The notes: generated by a model from the sequence alone, not told the origin. A stretch of DNA of 64,000 nucleotides from Alviniconcha marisindica (GCA_018857735.1 JABMCL010001606.1:179001-243000), one strand, 5' to 3'. Counted from the stretch's first letter, positions 1 through 14,500 are shown. Made by a program: numbers and translations.

Positions 1-961
1 CACCACATGTGGCCCCCTAACCAAAAAGACCATAGTGTGTGAAAAAAAAGTGTTTCTCATGTATAGCGTGCAGTCCAGTATATATATATATGAGCATGTG
101 CCAAAAGGTGGTACACAGAAGTGGGACACTTGTAGTAAAAATCAAACACCAGAACTGTTTATTACAGGTTAACCATGTCAAAGTACTCTGTTTGAAGATT
201 ATATTTTCACTTACAAAAAATGGTTTTATGCCATACCTGAGGAATCCAACAAAAAAATAACTGACCCATCAAACCTGGTCAGTTGTCACACCAGACACAA
301 GGTTTGCAACAGTAGTGCAGCAGAGAATTGTTACTGTGCACTTCTAAAGCTTTTTGTTGGTAGTACTGTCTGTAACTAGTGTAAGTATTCTCACCAGAAC
401 AATAAAACTGAGAACATGGCTTTGTCCTCTCAAATATTACACCAATCCCTGTGTCCATCTGTTACATGCAGATACTGAAAGTTTCATCCTAGACAATACA
501 AACAATACCATTGACAATTTGGGTGATTATATTTATTCAAAAGCATATTCACAAACAAAAAAACAAAAACAATGGAGTTTATGGATGGTAATATTTAACA
601 TGCTTGAACAATATATTGCTATGTCAAACGTCACTATGCAAACATGGACACAGGCTGCAGCACGAAATGCAGTACTATACCAGGAGAACTGTTACTGAAC
701 ACTTCTAAATCTTTTGTTGTGTGTAGTATAAGTAATCTCATCAGAACAATAAAGTTGAGTACATGGCCTTGTCCTCTGAAAAGCTTTCTTTAACAGCCGA
801 GAAAAACTGTGAATCATCTAGTTCTGCACCTGACAGAGTTTAAAAAGTAAATACCGGAGTTTATTTCTTTAATTTCTGGTTTTTTTTTAATTCTACTAAC
901 TTTGAAGCAAAAATATATGTCAAGTGTCACTCAGAGCATAAATTCACCAAGAACTCAGCAC
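1..961. other. AT-rich non-coding DNA, possible transposon terminus
   Basis: No gene recognised. Around 92-131 the sequence GTGCCAAAAGGT followed by GTACAC..GAAGTGGGACAC resembles the terminus of the 9816-13793 element, so this may be one end of a related element. Two short near-duplicates around 319-410 and 650-770 (both with CAGAACAATAAA) suggest an old partial duplication. Confidence 0.3.
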
Positions 962-1614
962 AGAATTAGAAATCCAAGCCGCTTCCTGGCACAGACTGTC
1001 AGCTACATAAGCTGAAGTTGAAAGGTTCAGTAACTGTTGCAGGGATAATTCCCTTGACTTGAATGTAAAGAAAACAAAGGAAATGCTGATTGATTTTAGA
1101 AAAGCTCCAACTGTCATTCCAGATCTCTTTATTGATGGTGTGATAGTTGAAAGAGTGACTGAGTACAAATTTCTAGGAACAGTCTTAGACAACAAGCTGA
1201 ATTTTAACAAAAACACTGACTTTATTCACAAAAGATGTCAGCCAAGAATATTTTGCCTTCAAAAGCTAAGATCTCTTAATGTCAGTGCTGCTGTTTTACA
1301 CACTTTCTATCAGAGTTGTATTGAACCAGTTTTAACATTTTTGTTCCTGTGCTGGTTTGGCGGCTTGAATGTGAAAAGCAAATAAATAAAGCCACTGAAT
1401 AAAGTGGTGAATGTGTGTGGCAAGGTTGTGAGTGAAAGACAAGAACACTTAAGTCAGTTGTATGAACCTTGTGTGGTATGGAAGGCTAGGGTGATTGCAG
1501 ATGACAACATACATGTCCTTACTAAACATTATGAGCTTCTTCCATCTGGTAGACGATTTCTCGTACCTAAATCTAATAACATTTCTCAACAGATAAATCA
1601 GTTCAAACATCAGA

Positions 1615-1620
<6 letters not shown>
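962..1620 (+). mobile_element. LINE remnant (L2/CR1-like reverse transcriptase, C-terminal part)
   Basis: The frame from about 1050 reads LNVKKTKEMLIDFRKAP, then VTEYKFLGTVLDNKLNF and QKLRSLNVSAAVLHTFYQSC, the conserved segment after the YxDD box in L2/CR1-type LINEs. After a stop at 1383 a second frame reads GERQEHLSQLY-type sequence and ends with the typical HYELLPSGRRF. Both ends are incomplete, so the copy is dead. Followed by a GT microsatellite. Confidence 0.8.
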
Positions 1621-1684
<64 letters not shown>

Positions 1685-1690
1685 AATGTG
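1616..1690 (+). repeat. GT/TG microsatellite
   Basis: About 35 TG units with a few C interruptions. Confidence 0.95.
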
Positions 1691-1699
1691 CGTGCGCAT

Positions 1700-4374
1700 G
1701 TGTGCATGTAAATTACATAAATTACTAGTTCGTTTATTATGTAGCTTTTGTATTTTCAGTAACTGTTGAGTTTTAAAATAAACAATATGTGTTTTTGTGT
1801 ACTGTGATGTGATGTTCAGCCATGTTTTATTTTTTTTGACGAAATAATAATCTTGAATCTTGAATAGATCACAGTCTTTATATGCCCAGTCAGTTCTGCT
1901 ACATTTTGTGTATAACAGGCTGCAATTCTATAAAAACAATTCTCATACAGAGGTACGTTATACCTTCTAGTACTGAGTCATGTTCATCCTGAAAGAATCA
2001 AACAAAAGAAATTGATGGCACTTATTAAGTAAACCATGAAATAATTGTAACTTGTGTAAAGAAACTGAAACTGCTGAAAAATTAAAATAGACATATTTCA
2101 CTATAAAAGTCTGTGAATTAAGATTTAAAATGTTTCAGTGTTCAATTTGTTCCAGCAGCATCATATAGTTGAAGAAACAGATCCATTTGAACAAATAAAA
2201 ATGTAAAAATGAAACAAAAAGAAAATAGGATATCTTCCACATTGCCAGTTCAGAAAATAAAAAAAGGACTCTAACTGTAATAATTTCTTTTTTATAATTA
2301 TACTGAATTAAAGTGTCATCATGCCAACTGGTAGTACTTACTATTTTATTATCTTTTCTGCCAGTCTCATTTATGTGCTGATGGCTAATGAGGGAAAATG
2401 GACAGAAAATTATTACTAGTATTACTTCTTTCTTTTTAATAAAGGAAACTTGAAATAAATGATTCTTCTTCTACTAACAGTCAGGTCTAGTCAGACCATG
2501 ACTAGAGGAGTTCTGCCTGGTTTCTAAAAAACAAAAAAACAAAAAAAAAGACAAAAAAATAGAGAGACAGGGGGAAGGGGGGATGATATTTTCCAGGTCA
2601 ATTTTTTTTTAAAATCCACCCCCCAACCCCTCCCCCAAAGAAGCCTAACTCTTTGTGTGTCTAAAAATGTAAATCTCTGCATGAATAGTTTTCTCTCCAG
2701 TGCACCCTTCTTTCCTTTTCTCTGTGTGGTCTGTAAATTAAAAAAAGGTTAAGTTTTTACAAGAAACAACTTCACTCTTGTGTCTGGGTGATGATTAATC
2801 AAGAAAACAGGCTTCGCCAGTCTAAGTTTCATTGTTGTCATTTCTTTTCCCCACAACATTCAGATTCAGCCACTGAAATGACAGAACTGTGTAGGCTTGA
2901 ACTTGCAAGGATTATAACTGCTAAAAACAAAAATAAAGTAAGTCATCATAAAGACAGTAGAGAACTGGTCACCCATCACACGGATACAGTGTCTAACATC
3001 CAAAGTGTCTGCCTGTGTCTAACATCCAAAACATGTGCTTTTGCCAGACAACACAACCAAGCTCAAACAGCAACAGTGGTAATCCTTTTATTTCACACCA
3101 GTAAGCAAAAACAGAGAAACGAAAATTGGCAAAATCTTTAATGGATAGCAACAGTAAGCAGTATTGATTAAGTGTCACATATCGATTAACTGTCACCGAA
3201 AGAAATGAGTGGACACAGTTTCAAAATTTGCCATTGTGCAACGAATTTGCGGCGCTTCTTCAAACCCGCCATGTGTTATCAACACACAGTCAGCGCCATT
3301 AATGGCTACTTCCGCAAGGTGAATAAAGGCAAAGGTTGGAAGTGAAAATGCAAAATGGTTACTCGTCACCATTGGCCTTATTTTTGGATTCAGAACTTGA
3401 ATTAAAAAAAATCAGCAGATGAAAATCTCTAGAAACATGACAACGCGCAGGAACTATTTTAGTTCCACAGAGAGTGAATTCCACAGCAAATGCTACAGTC
3501 ACAAGAGTGGACGTTTGTGTTCATCATGTGTGTGGTGCATAACTGTTGCGTTTTCAATGTGAATTTTCTCAGAAACAGAACCATGTAAACATTGTCAATA
3601 ATATCAGAAAGGAAGTTTATTTTACAGCTTTCGGGTTACACACACGTTGAAGACGACAATGCAAGTTCAACGCTGGTACAAACAATATCAGCCAATCATG
3701 CTGAAGTGTCCCACTTTTCAGCAGCCATTTTGCATCCAAAAAAGTAATGTTTTTCATCATTCTGGTGTGTTCTTTGATACTCAGCTTGTTCATAACTACT
3801 TTTATTCCTCTTTAAAGTCTCCTCTGTAAGGTTAAACATAGGCCAAACAGTGAAATAAATAATTAACCATGAGGATCAGTGCAAGTCCACAAATAGAAGA
3901 GGTGTTGCTGGGAGTACTTTTTGGCACAGGCTCATATATAGGTCCATGCCTGAAGGTCTGATACTGTCACAGACTAGCACTTTTGAACTGCCATCTCCAT
4001 TCTAAAATCATGGACCTATATATATGCCAGTATATAGATCAAGTCCGTGTCTGAAATGGTGTCCTACCCTCTGGGGACTTCACTCTCCTGGAGTAAGAAA
4101 ACACTGTCAAATTATCTTTTTTTCCCAGAAATCATCCATTACAGCACTTGCTTATTCTTTCCATTATCCATAGTTTGTATTAAGTATGATAATGTTTTTA
4201 CTGGGTATAGTGCCACAAAAGAATTATTTTTGAAAAAGATTTTTCATAAAACATAAAACAATGTAGTTTATCAATACCATAATAAAGAATTTTATTGTTT
4301 AAATCAACCTTTTGGCACCTTTGTAAATTTTGAATATTTTAGTTGCTCTTTCAGTTTTAGTCTTTGCATTTATT
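1700..4374. other. Non-coding, 3' side of the IQCC-like gene
   Basis: AT-rich, with homopolymer runs (A/T at 2520-2560, C-rich at 2620-2640). Short open frames lack recognisable protein features. No RNA gene seen. Confidence 0.5.
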
Positions 4375-5328
4375 TTATAATTTAAATGACTGACCTTGAT
4401 TGGCACTACTGCCACTGTCCCATATGGAGGTCTGGTCACCATGGAAACTGTCCACCGCTCTCTTCTTGCTGCCAGGCCCACTCTCTGAAACAGGCTCCAG
4501 GCTAGGCATCCCACCACCTACAGCAAGGGAAGCTGCACTCCCCACCAATCTTTCACCAGGTGTGCTGCCAGAGGTGGTGGTAGTAATACTGCTATTACTA
4601 CATGTGGGGGTCAAGAAGATGGTGTGGTTGGTGGCAGTGGAGGTGTCAGTGGCATGGAGGAATGGGGGAGTATTCACAGCAGCATTGCTGCACTGTTCAC
4701 GTAATTCCCCCACATCAGTGCCATCCTGGACATGCCATCCTGGGTCTCTTCTGACAACAGAATCTGCCCCAACACCGTCACCACCTTCTGGAAAGTTTAC
4801 CTGCAGATGTTCTGCTGTGTGACACAGTAACACTTCTTTTGAAGGCAAACTGGGTTTGGCAGGGGGGGGTTCACTGTCAATGTCATCACAAGTGACTCTA
4901 CTGGCTGCCTCATCAGACAAACACAGCTTCAAGTCTGTCTGCACCTCTTCATGTGCATGTGCTTTCACCAAAACTTGCCTGGTACTAGTAGTAGTGGTAT
5001 ATAATTCAGAATTCTTGTGCCAGTTGTGGGTTCTTTCTGGGAACACATGAGATGTGTCTGTAACATTATTTTTGGCTGGATCACAAGAGGAGCAAATACA
5101 TTTGGTGCAAGCAGAACTGGCTGCACATTCTCCCTGGCTTTGCTGGGAAGCAGTTGCCTGGCCTTGCTGCTTTGCTCTCTTGGAAACTTTTGTGACAAGA
5201 GGGTGGGGTGGTGAGGCCTCTGTCCACTTAACATCCACTACTGATCCATCCAAATCACTGACCAATTGTAGGAATTCTGCCTGAGCGTCTTTCAGGTGTT
5301 TTCTCAACAGCCAGCCCCGACACACAGC
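4375..5328 (-). CDS. IQCC: IQCC-like exon 2 (IQ motif and low-complexity tail)
   Basis: Acceptor TTCTGCAG ends at 5329. The exon runs open for 317 codons to TAA at 4375. AATAAA-type signals on the minus strand follow within about 100 bp, for example near 4284, and would fit termination here. A plus-strand open frame of 140 codons at 4400-4822 is its shadow. Confidence 0.85.
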   Translation of the reverse strand, partial: AVCRGWLLRKHLKDAQAEFLQLVSDLDGSVVDVKWTEASPPHPLVTKVSKRAKQQGQATASQQSQGECAASSACTKCICSSCDPAKNNVTDTSHVFPERTHNWHKNSELYTTTTSTRQVLVKAHAHEEVQTDLKLCLSDEAASRVTCDDIDSEPPPAKPSLPSKEVLLCHTAEHLQVNFPEGGDGVGADSVVRRDPGWHVQDGTDVGELREQCSNAAVNTPPFLHATDTSTATNHTIFLTPTCSNSSITTTTSGSTPGERLVGSAASLAVGGGMPSLEPVSESGPGSKKRAVDSFHGDQTSIWDSGSSANQGQSFKL

Positions 5329-5495
5329 CTGCAGAATGGAAAAACAGCCAAAACTAAATCTATTATTATTGCTTGAACATAAGTTACAGTGGATATAACT
5401 TGCAGGATATAAACCTGCCCCAAAAGTTAAATTTTTCAGGAAGGTAAACAAGTGAATTATAAAGTATATTATATAATATATATACTCATGAATGC

Positions 5496-5566
<71 letters not shown>

Positions 5567-8500
5567 GTCATTCTCCTGAAAACTGGTCAAAATTGTGACA
5601 TAGAGGGTAAAAATTCAAAGTGTGAATTTTTTAATGCTATTATTTGGAAATGAAAGCTTGACATCTCTTGTGTACATAAATATAAGAAATAAACTGACAG
5701 GGTGAAAGGAACTTGGTTAATTGTGCATTATGTTACGTCATAGGTCAGTGTCTCGCGCCTTACAGAAGACACCAGAAATGCATGAATAGAGTCGGCTCAG
5801 TGGCCAGTTTGACTCTTGCCTTTTTTATTATACATTATTTCCTAATTAATAAAGGAATATCTGTCACTTCTGACATTTAAAAAAACCCTCTCCTGCCTCT
5901 TTAATGATTTTGGTTTAAAATGTCTTCTTCGAAGTACAAACATGCACGAAATAGATTACACATTTTTTTCCCTTAGTTCCCCCCCCCCCCCCCCACCAAG
6001 TAATTTGGGTGGGGGGGGGAGGGGGGGGGGGGGGAGGTGCATTGCACTAACTTGGTCTGAACCTCATATATAAATATACATGTCAGAGGGATATTTGTTC
6101 TTTTCTTTCTAAAGTTAATAACCATCGCACTTAATTATAATGTCTCACATGTTATGTAGACATCCTCACAAGTACAAAAGGATATACTTGAACCATTGAC
6201 CAAAATACTTAATAAACAAGTATATTCATTACAAAAGCAATGTTCTTTCCACATTTTCTTGATTGGAACCGGTATTGACCCTGCTTTAGATATCGGGATA
6301 GCCAAGAGTGGCAGCAATCTAGTCCACAGTCACCCAAGCCATATTCTCTGTCTTACGCCCTGTGTAAAAGCAAGAAAATCTTTTCACTGTGTCTTACCCT
6401 GTCTTGTGATGATGTACCATCAAACTAATTTGGATCGCAAAAGTTTCAGTATTTCTGAAGATCTAGTAGAAACGATTGTGGCTTTGACCTTGAACATAGC
6501 AAAATGATATATCTGAATGATACTCTGGCTGATGATGATGCATCACCATACTAAGTTTGACCAATCAGAGATATTGTCCGGGCAAACATTCACTGAAGTT
6601 CAGAACCTTCACTGTGACCTTGACCTTGAATACAGCAAAGTAACCCTTTCACAAGACACTCCAGCTTATGAACATGCATTGTCAAACTAAGTTGGTCGCC
6701 CCCAAAAATAAACAGTTCAGAAGATATAATAGAAATAGTCATATTTGATTGTATGAACCGAAATTCAGTTACTGTGACCTTGACCTTGAAGATAGAAACC
6801 CACGTTTTGCATATGACGCTCTGGCTTATAATGATGTCTCGCCATACTGGGTTTGGTTACAAATGGTTCAGCAATGCATAAAATATCATCCAAACTAACA
6901 TTAACTAAAACTTTTAACATTTTCACTGGACACTTCTTTGCTTGTGATAATCTACACTCAAATTCAGTTTGGTTGCAAAAGACTCACTGGTTTAGAACTA
7001 ATAAAAGATATAGTAGAAACTGTCATATTTTGATTATATAAGCCCACACTGTACCTTGACCTTGAAGATAGAATCCCATTTTTTCGCATGACATGGTGGT
7101 GAACCACAATACCAAGTTTGGTTACAAAAGATTACCAAACAAATACTCAGCCGAGTGGGAACAAATATGTGTCACAAGTGTTACATCCCTCACCCCTGAA
7201 GACACCACAGTGCTTTCCCTTTTCTAGTAAAATAATACACCACACACAGCGCAAAAAGAGGTCAAACGTTGCTGCTGCAAGTCAGCTGATGTGGACTGGT
7301 ACGTTAGGGTAGGTCGAAAGTCAATGGTACAAGCAGAAATAATTATTTTGTGTGCTTGCACGTTACACCATTGTAAGACACCACGTCAACCACCCCTGAA
7401 AAAATGACTGTAATTTATTTCGTATCTACTCTTTTGTTATCAAACTAGCATTAAAAATAAGGTGAAATGTGGTTATCTACTAAGCTGATGAAAAAAAGAA
7501 GAGTTTTATGGATTCCGTTGTGAACAAGTCACAATATCGTGATACACACTCAGAAGACACCATCGGTAACGTGCGAGACACTGATTATCTTTCCTTTGTT
7601 TGGAGCTGTTAATAGCAAGCAACACACAATAAATACCATTTGTCTGTAAGAACTGGCCTCCTTCTTTCTCATGAAACCTGTTTTTATTCCATCATGAACA
7701 ATTCCAAGGAAATATCAGTGATCAGCTAACCTTCCCAAAGCCATGTCACAAATGGCGGCCATAAAATGTCACAATTTTTACCAAAAAAGGCTCACAGCGC
7801 AAGAAATAATGATGCATTTACCTATTGTGGCATTTCCCTTATTTCTCCAAACACATTACATCAGAAATATTGCGGTAGTTTAAAAAGTTTCATGTTTTAG
7901 TTTAATTTTTATTTCATCAGGAAAAGGTACCCTCTTTGGTCCCGTTTTCAGGAGAATGACCCATATATCCACGTGACATGAAATGATTGCCAAACATTTG
8001 AATGACCATTTCTGTTATGTTTGTTTCTTGTATTAGTCCTTGAAAAGAAGGCATGCTAGTATTGTTCAGTGTTGCAGTGTGGCAAAACAGGCACTGTGTA
8101 GAAACTGCTGTTGTTTTGGATGCAGTTTTCTTTCTGTTGATTTGCTAATCAAATCTGATGTCCTTGCTGCTTGGGAGTCAAGAGTACATGAGCTAGATCT
8201 GCTGGCATCAGCCCCTCAACCATTTTACAGATGACATTGGAAAAAACATTGCTCTCTGGCTTGTCTCAGTGTCTGAGGCTGGAAAACATTCTAATCAAAG
8301 CTGACAAAGGTCAAATAAAAATATGCAAAATCTGGACCCTAAAGAATAGATAGGTCCAGCTAAATTTTCAAACTGAGACAAATCATACATCTATTGTAAC
8401 AGTATTAAAGAGAACCACAAGGAAAATGCACTTGACATATTTCATGTGTTTATCTCAAATAGGTTCTGAGATATAGGTTCTCAAATATCAACACATTTAC

Positions 8501-11500
8501 GTGTTTTAACTTTTATGCACATTTTACAAAATGACATTTTTGCATGTCTCATACAAATTATCATTCAAATACCCCTACAACTTCTGTTATTCAGTACATA
8601 GAATACATATGATTTTTTGTGTACTGCTCATCACTCAAGTATTGGAATTACAGCATGCCAAACACAAGAAAATGTCTCATTTTCACAATGTCCGATCTCT
8701 CTTTGGCGGTGGCATCATAAGAATGGAAAGAGCTGTAATCATGATTCAGGTACCAGCATATTCAACATTCATCAGAGAATGAATATATATATCTAGTCTA
8801 ACAATATTGGAGGTAATGCATAAATATCTCTGTAGAGAAGTTTAAAAGAGAAAAAAGCCAACAGTTATGCAGCAGTCTTCAATGTCAGCACCATTCAACC
8901 AATCAGAACTCTAGAATAAGAAAGAGACAGAGCAGAAGTTCTGATATTTATACACTCAGCATTAATCAGAGAACGCAAATTCACAGCCTAAAGAAGTGTG
9001 AGATAAAGTTTACATAAATTATGTAGGTAGACAGGTCTGAATGAGCAACAGAACCCGAAATATCCTGATGACCAACTTGGACTCAAACCTCTTGTCATGT
9101 AGATCTATGATGTGATGTTATTACCAACCTGATTTATTTTGTCAACATTTTGTTACAAAGTTACATTTACAGTAATTACACTGAAAGGTCAACAAGGTTT
9201 CTGTATTATTTTGCTAGGTCATCAGAAACAAATATACAAGATCCTCAAAATATGAGCAATACTAAAGGCATGTTTCTGTATTGTATTACTTTGCTATTCT
9301 TCCCCTTCTCTCTCATTGAGAATCAGAAGGCATTGCTTGAAATTTCTGTATTTTAATTTTTTCTCCTCCTGTTTGCATGATGTCCCTGGTTCTTCACTTT
9401 CATTTTCTTTTGTGTTATCATCTAGATCTAGATCTCCTCAGTTTTTTGCTCTTACCCCCTCTCCCATTTACTAAATGAGGAGGGGGTCATTTACTAAATG
9501 AGGAGGGGGTAAGAACAAAAAACTGAGGAGATCTAGATGATTTAGACTCCCCTGCCTTTCTGTCAGAGAATTATAGGGTATGAATATATATGGGAATTCT
9601 CCTCACTGATAATCAGAATGTATTGCATGAAATTTCTGTATCTTCATTTTCTCTCCTCCTGTTGCATGATATATGACAATGTGTGGTTCTTTGTTTTACT
9701 TATCTAGATCTCTTTTTGTGCTCTCCCCCCCCCCCCCCCCCCCCCCTCTTTTAAACAGAATCATATGGTGTGAATGTGGGAATCTATACTGTAGCTGCTT
9801 CTGTCATATATATAGCTAAGTGCCAAAAGGTGTACATGAAAAGAGGACACAGTAGGTCACAAAAAAAGTATGAAATAAAGTAAAAAGAAGTAGGTTTTCA
9901 GAATGTATACTGTATTGGTAATCATCACTTCAAAGTGGAAGATAATGACTTCATTTGTTTTTGAGAAAACGAGCTTTGAATGATGAGAAGTGTATTATGT
10001 CGGATGTCAGGGATTGCGACACAAAAGTGCTACTGTATGGCGGGTTAAATTATTATTTTTATTCCCAACCACTTTAGACAGATTAAGGATGTCCTCACAA
10101 GTATTTTCAAATAAATTTATTGCAGTTTGCCTTTTACAAAAATATTGGCGTGTACTGTTTGTCGCAATACCTGACATCCGACATCATTAAATTTTTCACC
10201 TTTTCTTTCTGACAACAAAAAACAAAAAGTTTCATCCATTCTGCCATTCAGGTGCAGGTAACAGACACATTGGAAAGTCAGTTTTGAGGACTTTGTTTCT
10301 TTTCTTGACATAGCCCCAAAAAAACCCCACCAAAAGTGTCGAACATCAGCATTACAGCAAAGTATGACAGTGTCATAAATGTGACTTGACAGTGCATTCA
10401 TTATTGAAGATTCTACATTTATCTTCAACTACAAATGTAAAAACATATATTTAAACATAGTGCTACATTCAACTTATGATTGTTGGCTTTTAGTTTTACT
10501 GCAGAAACATAAAATATTGAACATCAGCTTGAGACAAAGTCCTAAGACTTGACAGTGCAACATCAAACTTTCTCTTCAGCTATAAAAATACACATAAGGT
10601 AGTAAAGAAGCATGTACTGCATTCAACTTCCTTTACAATTTACATACAGTTGGCTTGTAATTATAGCATTGTAACCCTGTTGAGCATTTCCGATTGGCTA
10701 TCTCATAGTCATACTTTAGTCACAAAACACAACATTTAACAGAAGTCTAAAACACCATACCACCTCCTACAGTACAAAAAGAAACTGTACCTTGAATGTT
10801 TCAAGAGAATGCACACCACTAAAAAAACAAAAAAACACTCTTACAAACAAACAACATTGAGTTTTGAGTGTCCCACTGCCCACTGGTATTTCACATCTCC
10901 AACTAGGTCAATCCAGCTACTGTAGTGGTCGCCTGGGGCAAAGCCTGACAGGCACAGCCCTAGCCATCATCAACACTACTCACTGGGGGAGCATAGCCTA
11001 CTCTGAAGGTACCAATTTTGGAAGACATGAACAAAAAATCTCAAGGGTGGGTGCAGCAGCCACATCCTCAGTGAGGTCATTCCAATCCTTGATTGGGTTG
11101 GGAAAAAGGAGAATTTCCTGTAGTCAGTATGACACGAGGGCACTGGGTATAAGAGGGAAAGGGAATGATGGGCTCTTGTGACACTGGGACAGTAACCTGG
11201 TATTCACTTGGTGTCAGTGGCTATGGAGCCTTGGTGATGGTGGAACTTATAAAAGTTCACCAGTCTTGCTTTCCTGCGCCTGTGTTGGAGATATGGTCAG
11301 CCCAGCGTGCCAGCATGTTGTTGACACTGGATGTCCTGCAGCATCTCTGCGGTGTCCACCATGCTGCCTTTTGCTGTACAGACTCTAGGCGGTTGATCAG
11401 CTTGATGTTGTTTGGGTCCCAGATAGAGCTTGCAGATTCCAGGACTGGTGTGACAACTGCCTTTTACTAAAGAGGTGCCGATCTTCAGGGTTCTTCCCAG

Positions 11501-14500
11501 AACCCAGGGTCCTGCTTGCCTTGTTGGTGATGTTGATGTGTCTCCCAGGTGGTGTCTGAAGTCAGTGTAACACCCAAGTAGTGAGTACTGTTGACTGACT
11601 CGAGCATCTGGCCATGCAGAATGTGGTAGTATTTCCTCTTGCTTTGAGTGACACTTAGGACGTCACATCTGTCCGGGTGGAAGCACATGTTCCATCTGCC
11701 TTCTCATTACCCATACAGAAATTGTTTAGATCATTTGGAGTATTGCTTGACCTTCAGCTGTGGAGATGGGGTGCTGACACATGGTGTCATCTTCAAACAA
11801 TCTCAGTCTGGAGGTAGGCTGTTATGGCAGGTCACTGATGACAAACAATTCTGGGCCAAGAACACTGCCTTAAGGCACCTTTGAGTCCCATGAGACAAAG
11901 TTTGACCTGGTACCATCAACCATGACAGCTTGTTGTTGATCTCTCAGGAAGCTCGTGTTTGTTCTACCGGTGATCCCATAATGGGACATTTTGTGAAGCA
12001 GGCCTTGGAGAAGTCCAGCCCACAAGGTCTACCAGTTTCCTTGCCTGAAAGTCATGTGTGGGAGTGTCACTGGGTGTTGGGTTTCACATGAACAACCACA
12101 TTTGAAGCCATGTTGTTCAGGAGCTATGATGATGTTGTCTTCTGCATACTGCATGATGCTAATGATGGCAATATGCAAGGATCTTGCACAAGCTGCAGAC
12201 AACACTTGTGAAGGAAATTGGTCGGAACTTTTTTGAACGGTAGCATTCTTAAACTAAAGACAGGTGTGATGAGTGTGGTTCTCCAATCTTCAGGCACAGT
12301 GCTGCTACTGAATGAGGAGTTGATGATCAAGGTCATAGCAGGGGCAATTTTGTCCTACTCCTGATCATGTCAGCAACCCTTAGTCTGAAATAACAAGACA
12401 ATAACAACCAACATGTGAAACATCATCAACAAAAAATCCTATCCACAAGCATAATTTATCCATAAAATACAATGAATAATTCAATAAAAATTTAAAAATA
12501 GAAAACCAAACTAAAACCAAACAAACTAAAATAAAAAGTCTAGTAAATGACTCTTAGTAGCCTTACAAAACTTAAACAAAAAGGTGTCAAATGTCATCAG
12601 CAACAAATGTTGGGGTAACCCTGACGTCTGACCAACTTAATCCTTGTAATTTATTATTATTATTTTTTATGGTTATTACTAGCTGTCCCCGATTTCACAA
12701 TTCGATCTTGCCAAACGAAATGCTATGCAATGTTGGGATGGCAACTGTCATATTTCACAAATGTCTGCACTGTGCAACTGGACGTCAGTTTTACGCCACA
12801 TGGTGATCAGACATCCAAATTACAGCAACAGCTCATGCTGCAGTATCATTTTTCACTGCGATACTAGCACAACATCAGCCACAACAAATTTCACCCATTG
12901 CGTAAAAACGACACTTCGTCCTACTGCGCTCTAACCTGAACACAAAGATCATCTAAATAACTATTAACTAGCTGATTTCATAAAATAAACGGTGCAAAAT
13001 TGTGATCGGACATCAGGAATGGTCGGACGGCAGCCTCATGACAATAACTGGGACATACCTTTCGCTGTTCGCAGCAGATGATTCCTTCAACACCATTCAA
13101 ATCAAATGTGATCAGGAAGTGTCACACGGTGTCTTTGTGTTTGTTGACAAGTGTAAACCTATAATATTTCGTTTTTTCGCTCACAGCTTGTTAGATAATC
13201 AGACGTCATATATTGCGACACAATTTGAGTAGCAGCAATTTTTTTTTAATGCAACAGAAATTGTTTGCTTAAATCTTTTCAAAGCTGCCGAGTGATTGAC
13301 CGCGAGTCTGACGTGCATATGATGTCACTTCTGCTCATGTCAAGGGTCAGAGTTGTTTTCAGTCTGTTGTCTAAAGTTTGCGTTTCATATTGTGACACAG
13401 ATGACGTCCGATCAAATAAAGTTTGATATGCTTTTTACAAAAGCATAATTTAGTGAAAGTCTTCCTGATACATGAATCTTGTAAAACGATCTTTCGCTAA
13501 CATAATAGATGTGATAAATATCACTTTTCCTTGTTTTCTGTATCCAAACGACGCTACAGAGACCCGGGTCTGTGCCACTGTTCGTTTTTCGTTGTTGAAT
13601 TTCAGCAGTAAAATCACACTTTATCAGAGATATTTCCCAAACTGCTTCAAAATTAGTGTTTCGATTATTTCAACTATATCCCCTTTATTTTCACACACAT
13701 TCAACCCACACTCAAGACAATTTTTTTTTTTAAACATCTTTTATTCTCAGCACAACCAAGTCACCCTTTGCAGACACACCTTTTGGCACTTAGTCATATA
13801 TTATATATTTTATATATATGTATATATATATATATAATATTAAATATTATAATATTAATAATTATATGTATGCAAACCAAACACAAAGCAAAAGAAAAGG
13901 GAAAAAAATAATCAGTGGATCTAACACATAATACACAAACATGGAGAGATGGAATACGGACTCATTACAGCCTTAGCCAGTGTGGTTGGAAGTAGCTGCT
14001 AACAAGAAAAAATGAAATGAGCTCCTCAGAAGCAAAAATAATTACAAAATAAGGAATGAAGCTCAGATGAGAATGATCTCATTTAATTTTTAGTTCACCT
14101 ACCCGGGGCATGGATGTGTCGTCTGCTTAACAAAGTAGTTATAATTCCTGACACGAGAACAAAATGTGTGTTTTAAACCTTTTACTTCCATGGTTGGTGT
14201 TTAAAAAAATCAAGTATATAAAACGTGAACTACACATAATGTTCTGCTTGAGTCTGAGTTAAGGGGCAATGGTAAACTACACGCACAGAAGTTTCAAGTA
14301 CACCGATATTCATGAGAAGACAATCATTTGATGTTGATCAAACTGTGATTGGCACACAACAAATTCACTTCAGTTGCATTGAAACAGATGCCAACAGCAC
14401 AAAAATACAGTTATGGCTGAGTCAGACAGTGATTTAGCTGTCGCTAAAACCAAAAACGTATCTAGGTTTCTTCTGTGATCTCCCATGGTAAACATCATTT

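Larger units (their letters stand above)
5565..7962. mobile_element. Non-autonomous DNA transposon, 2.4 kb, 19-bp perfect TIRs
   Basis: The left end GGGTCATTCTCCTGAAAAC is exactly repeated inverted at 7944-7962. Flanks on both sides are ATAT, compatible with a TA-rich target duplication. No transposase frame is present. Inside are a C-run/G-run pair at 5979-6034 and a tandem block of about 180-bp units (6440-7130). The superfamily is not assigned. Confidence 0.72.

Noticed and set aside
92..4319. Possible transposon between GTGCCAAAAGGT (96) and its inverse at 4308-4319
   Set aside because: Only 12 bp agree and the sequences inside the ends differ. Kept only as a note that 92-131 resembles the 9816 terminus.
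4400..4822. 140-codon plus-strand frame
   Set aside because: Antisense shadow of the IQCC-like exon 2, with no protein-like features of its own.
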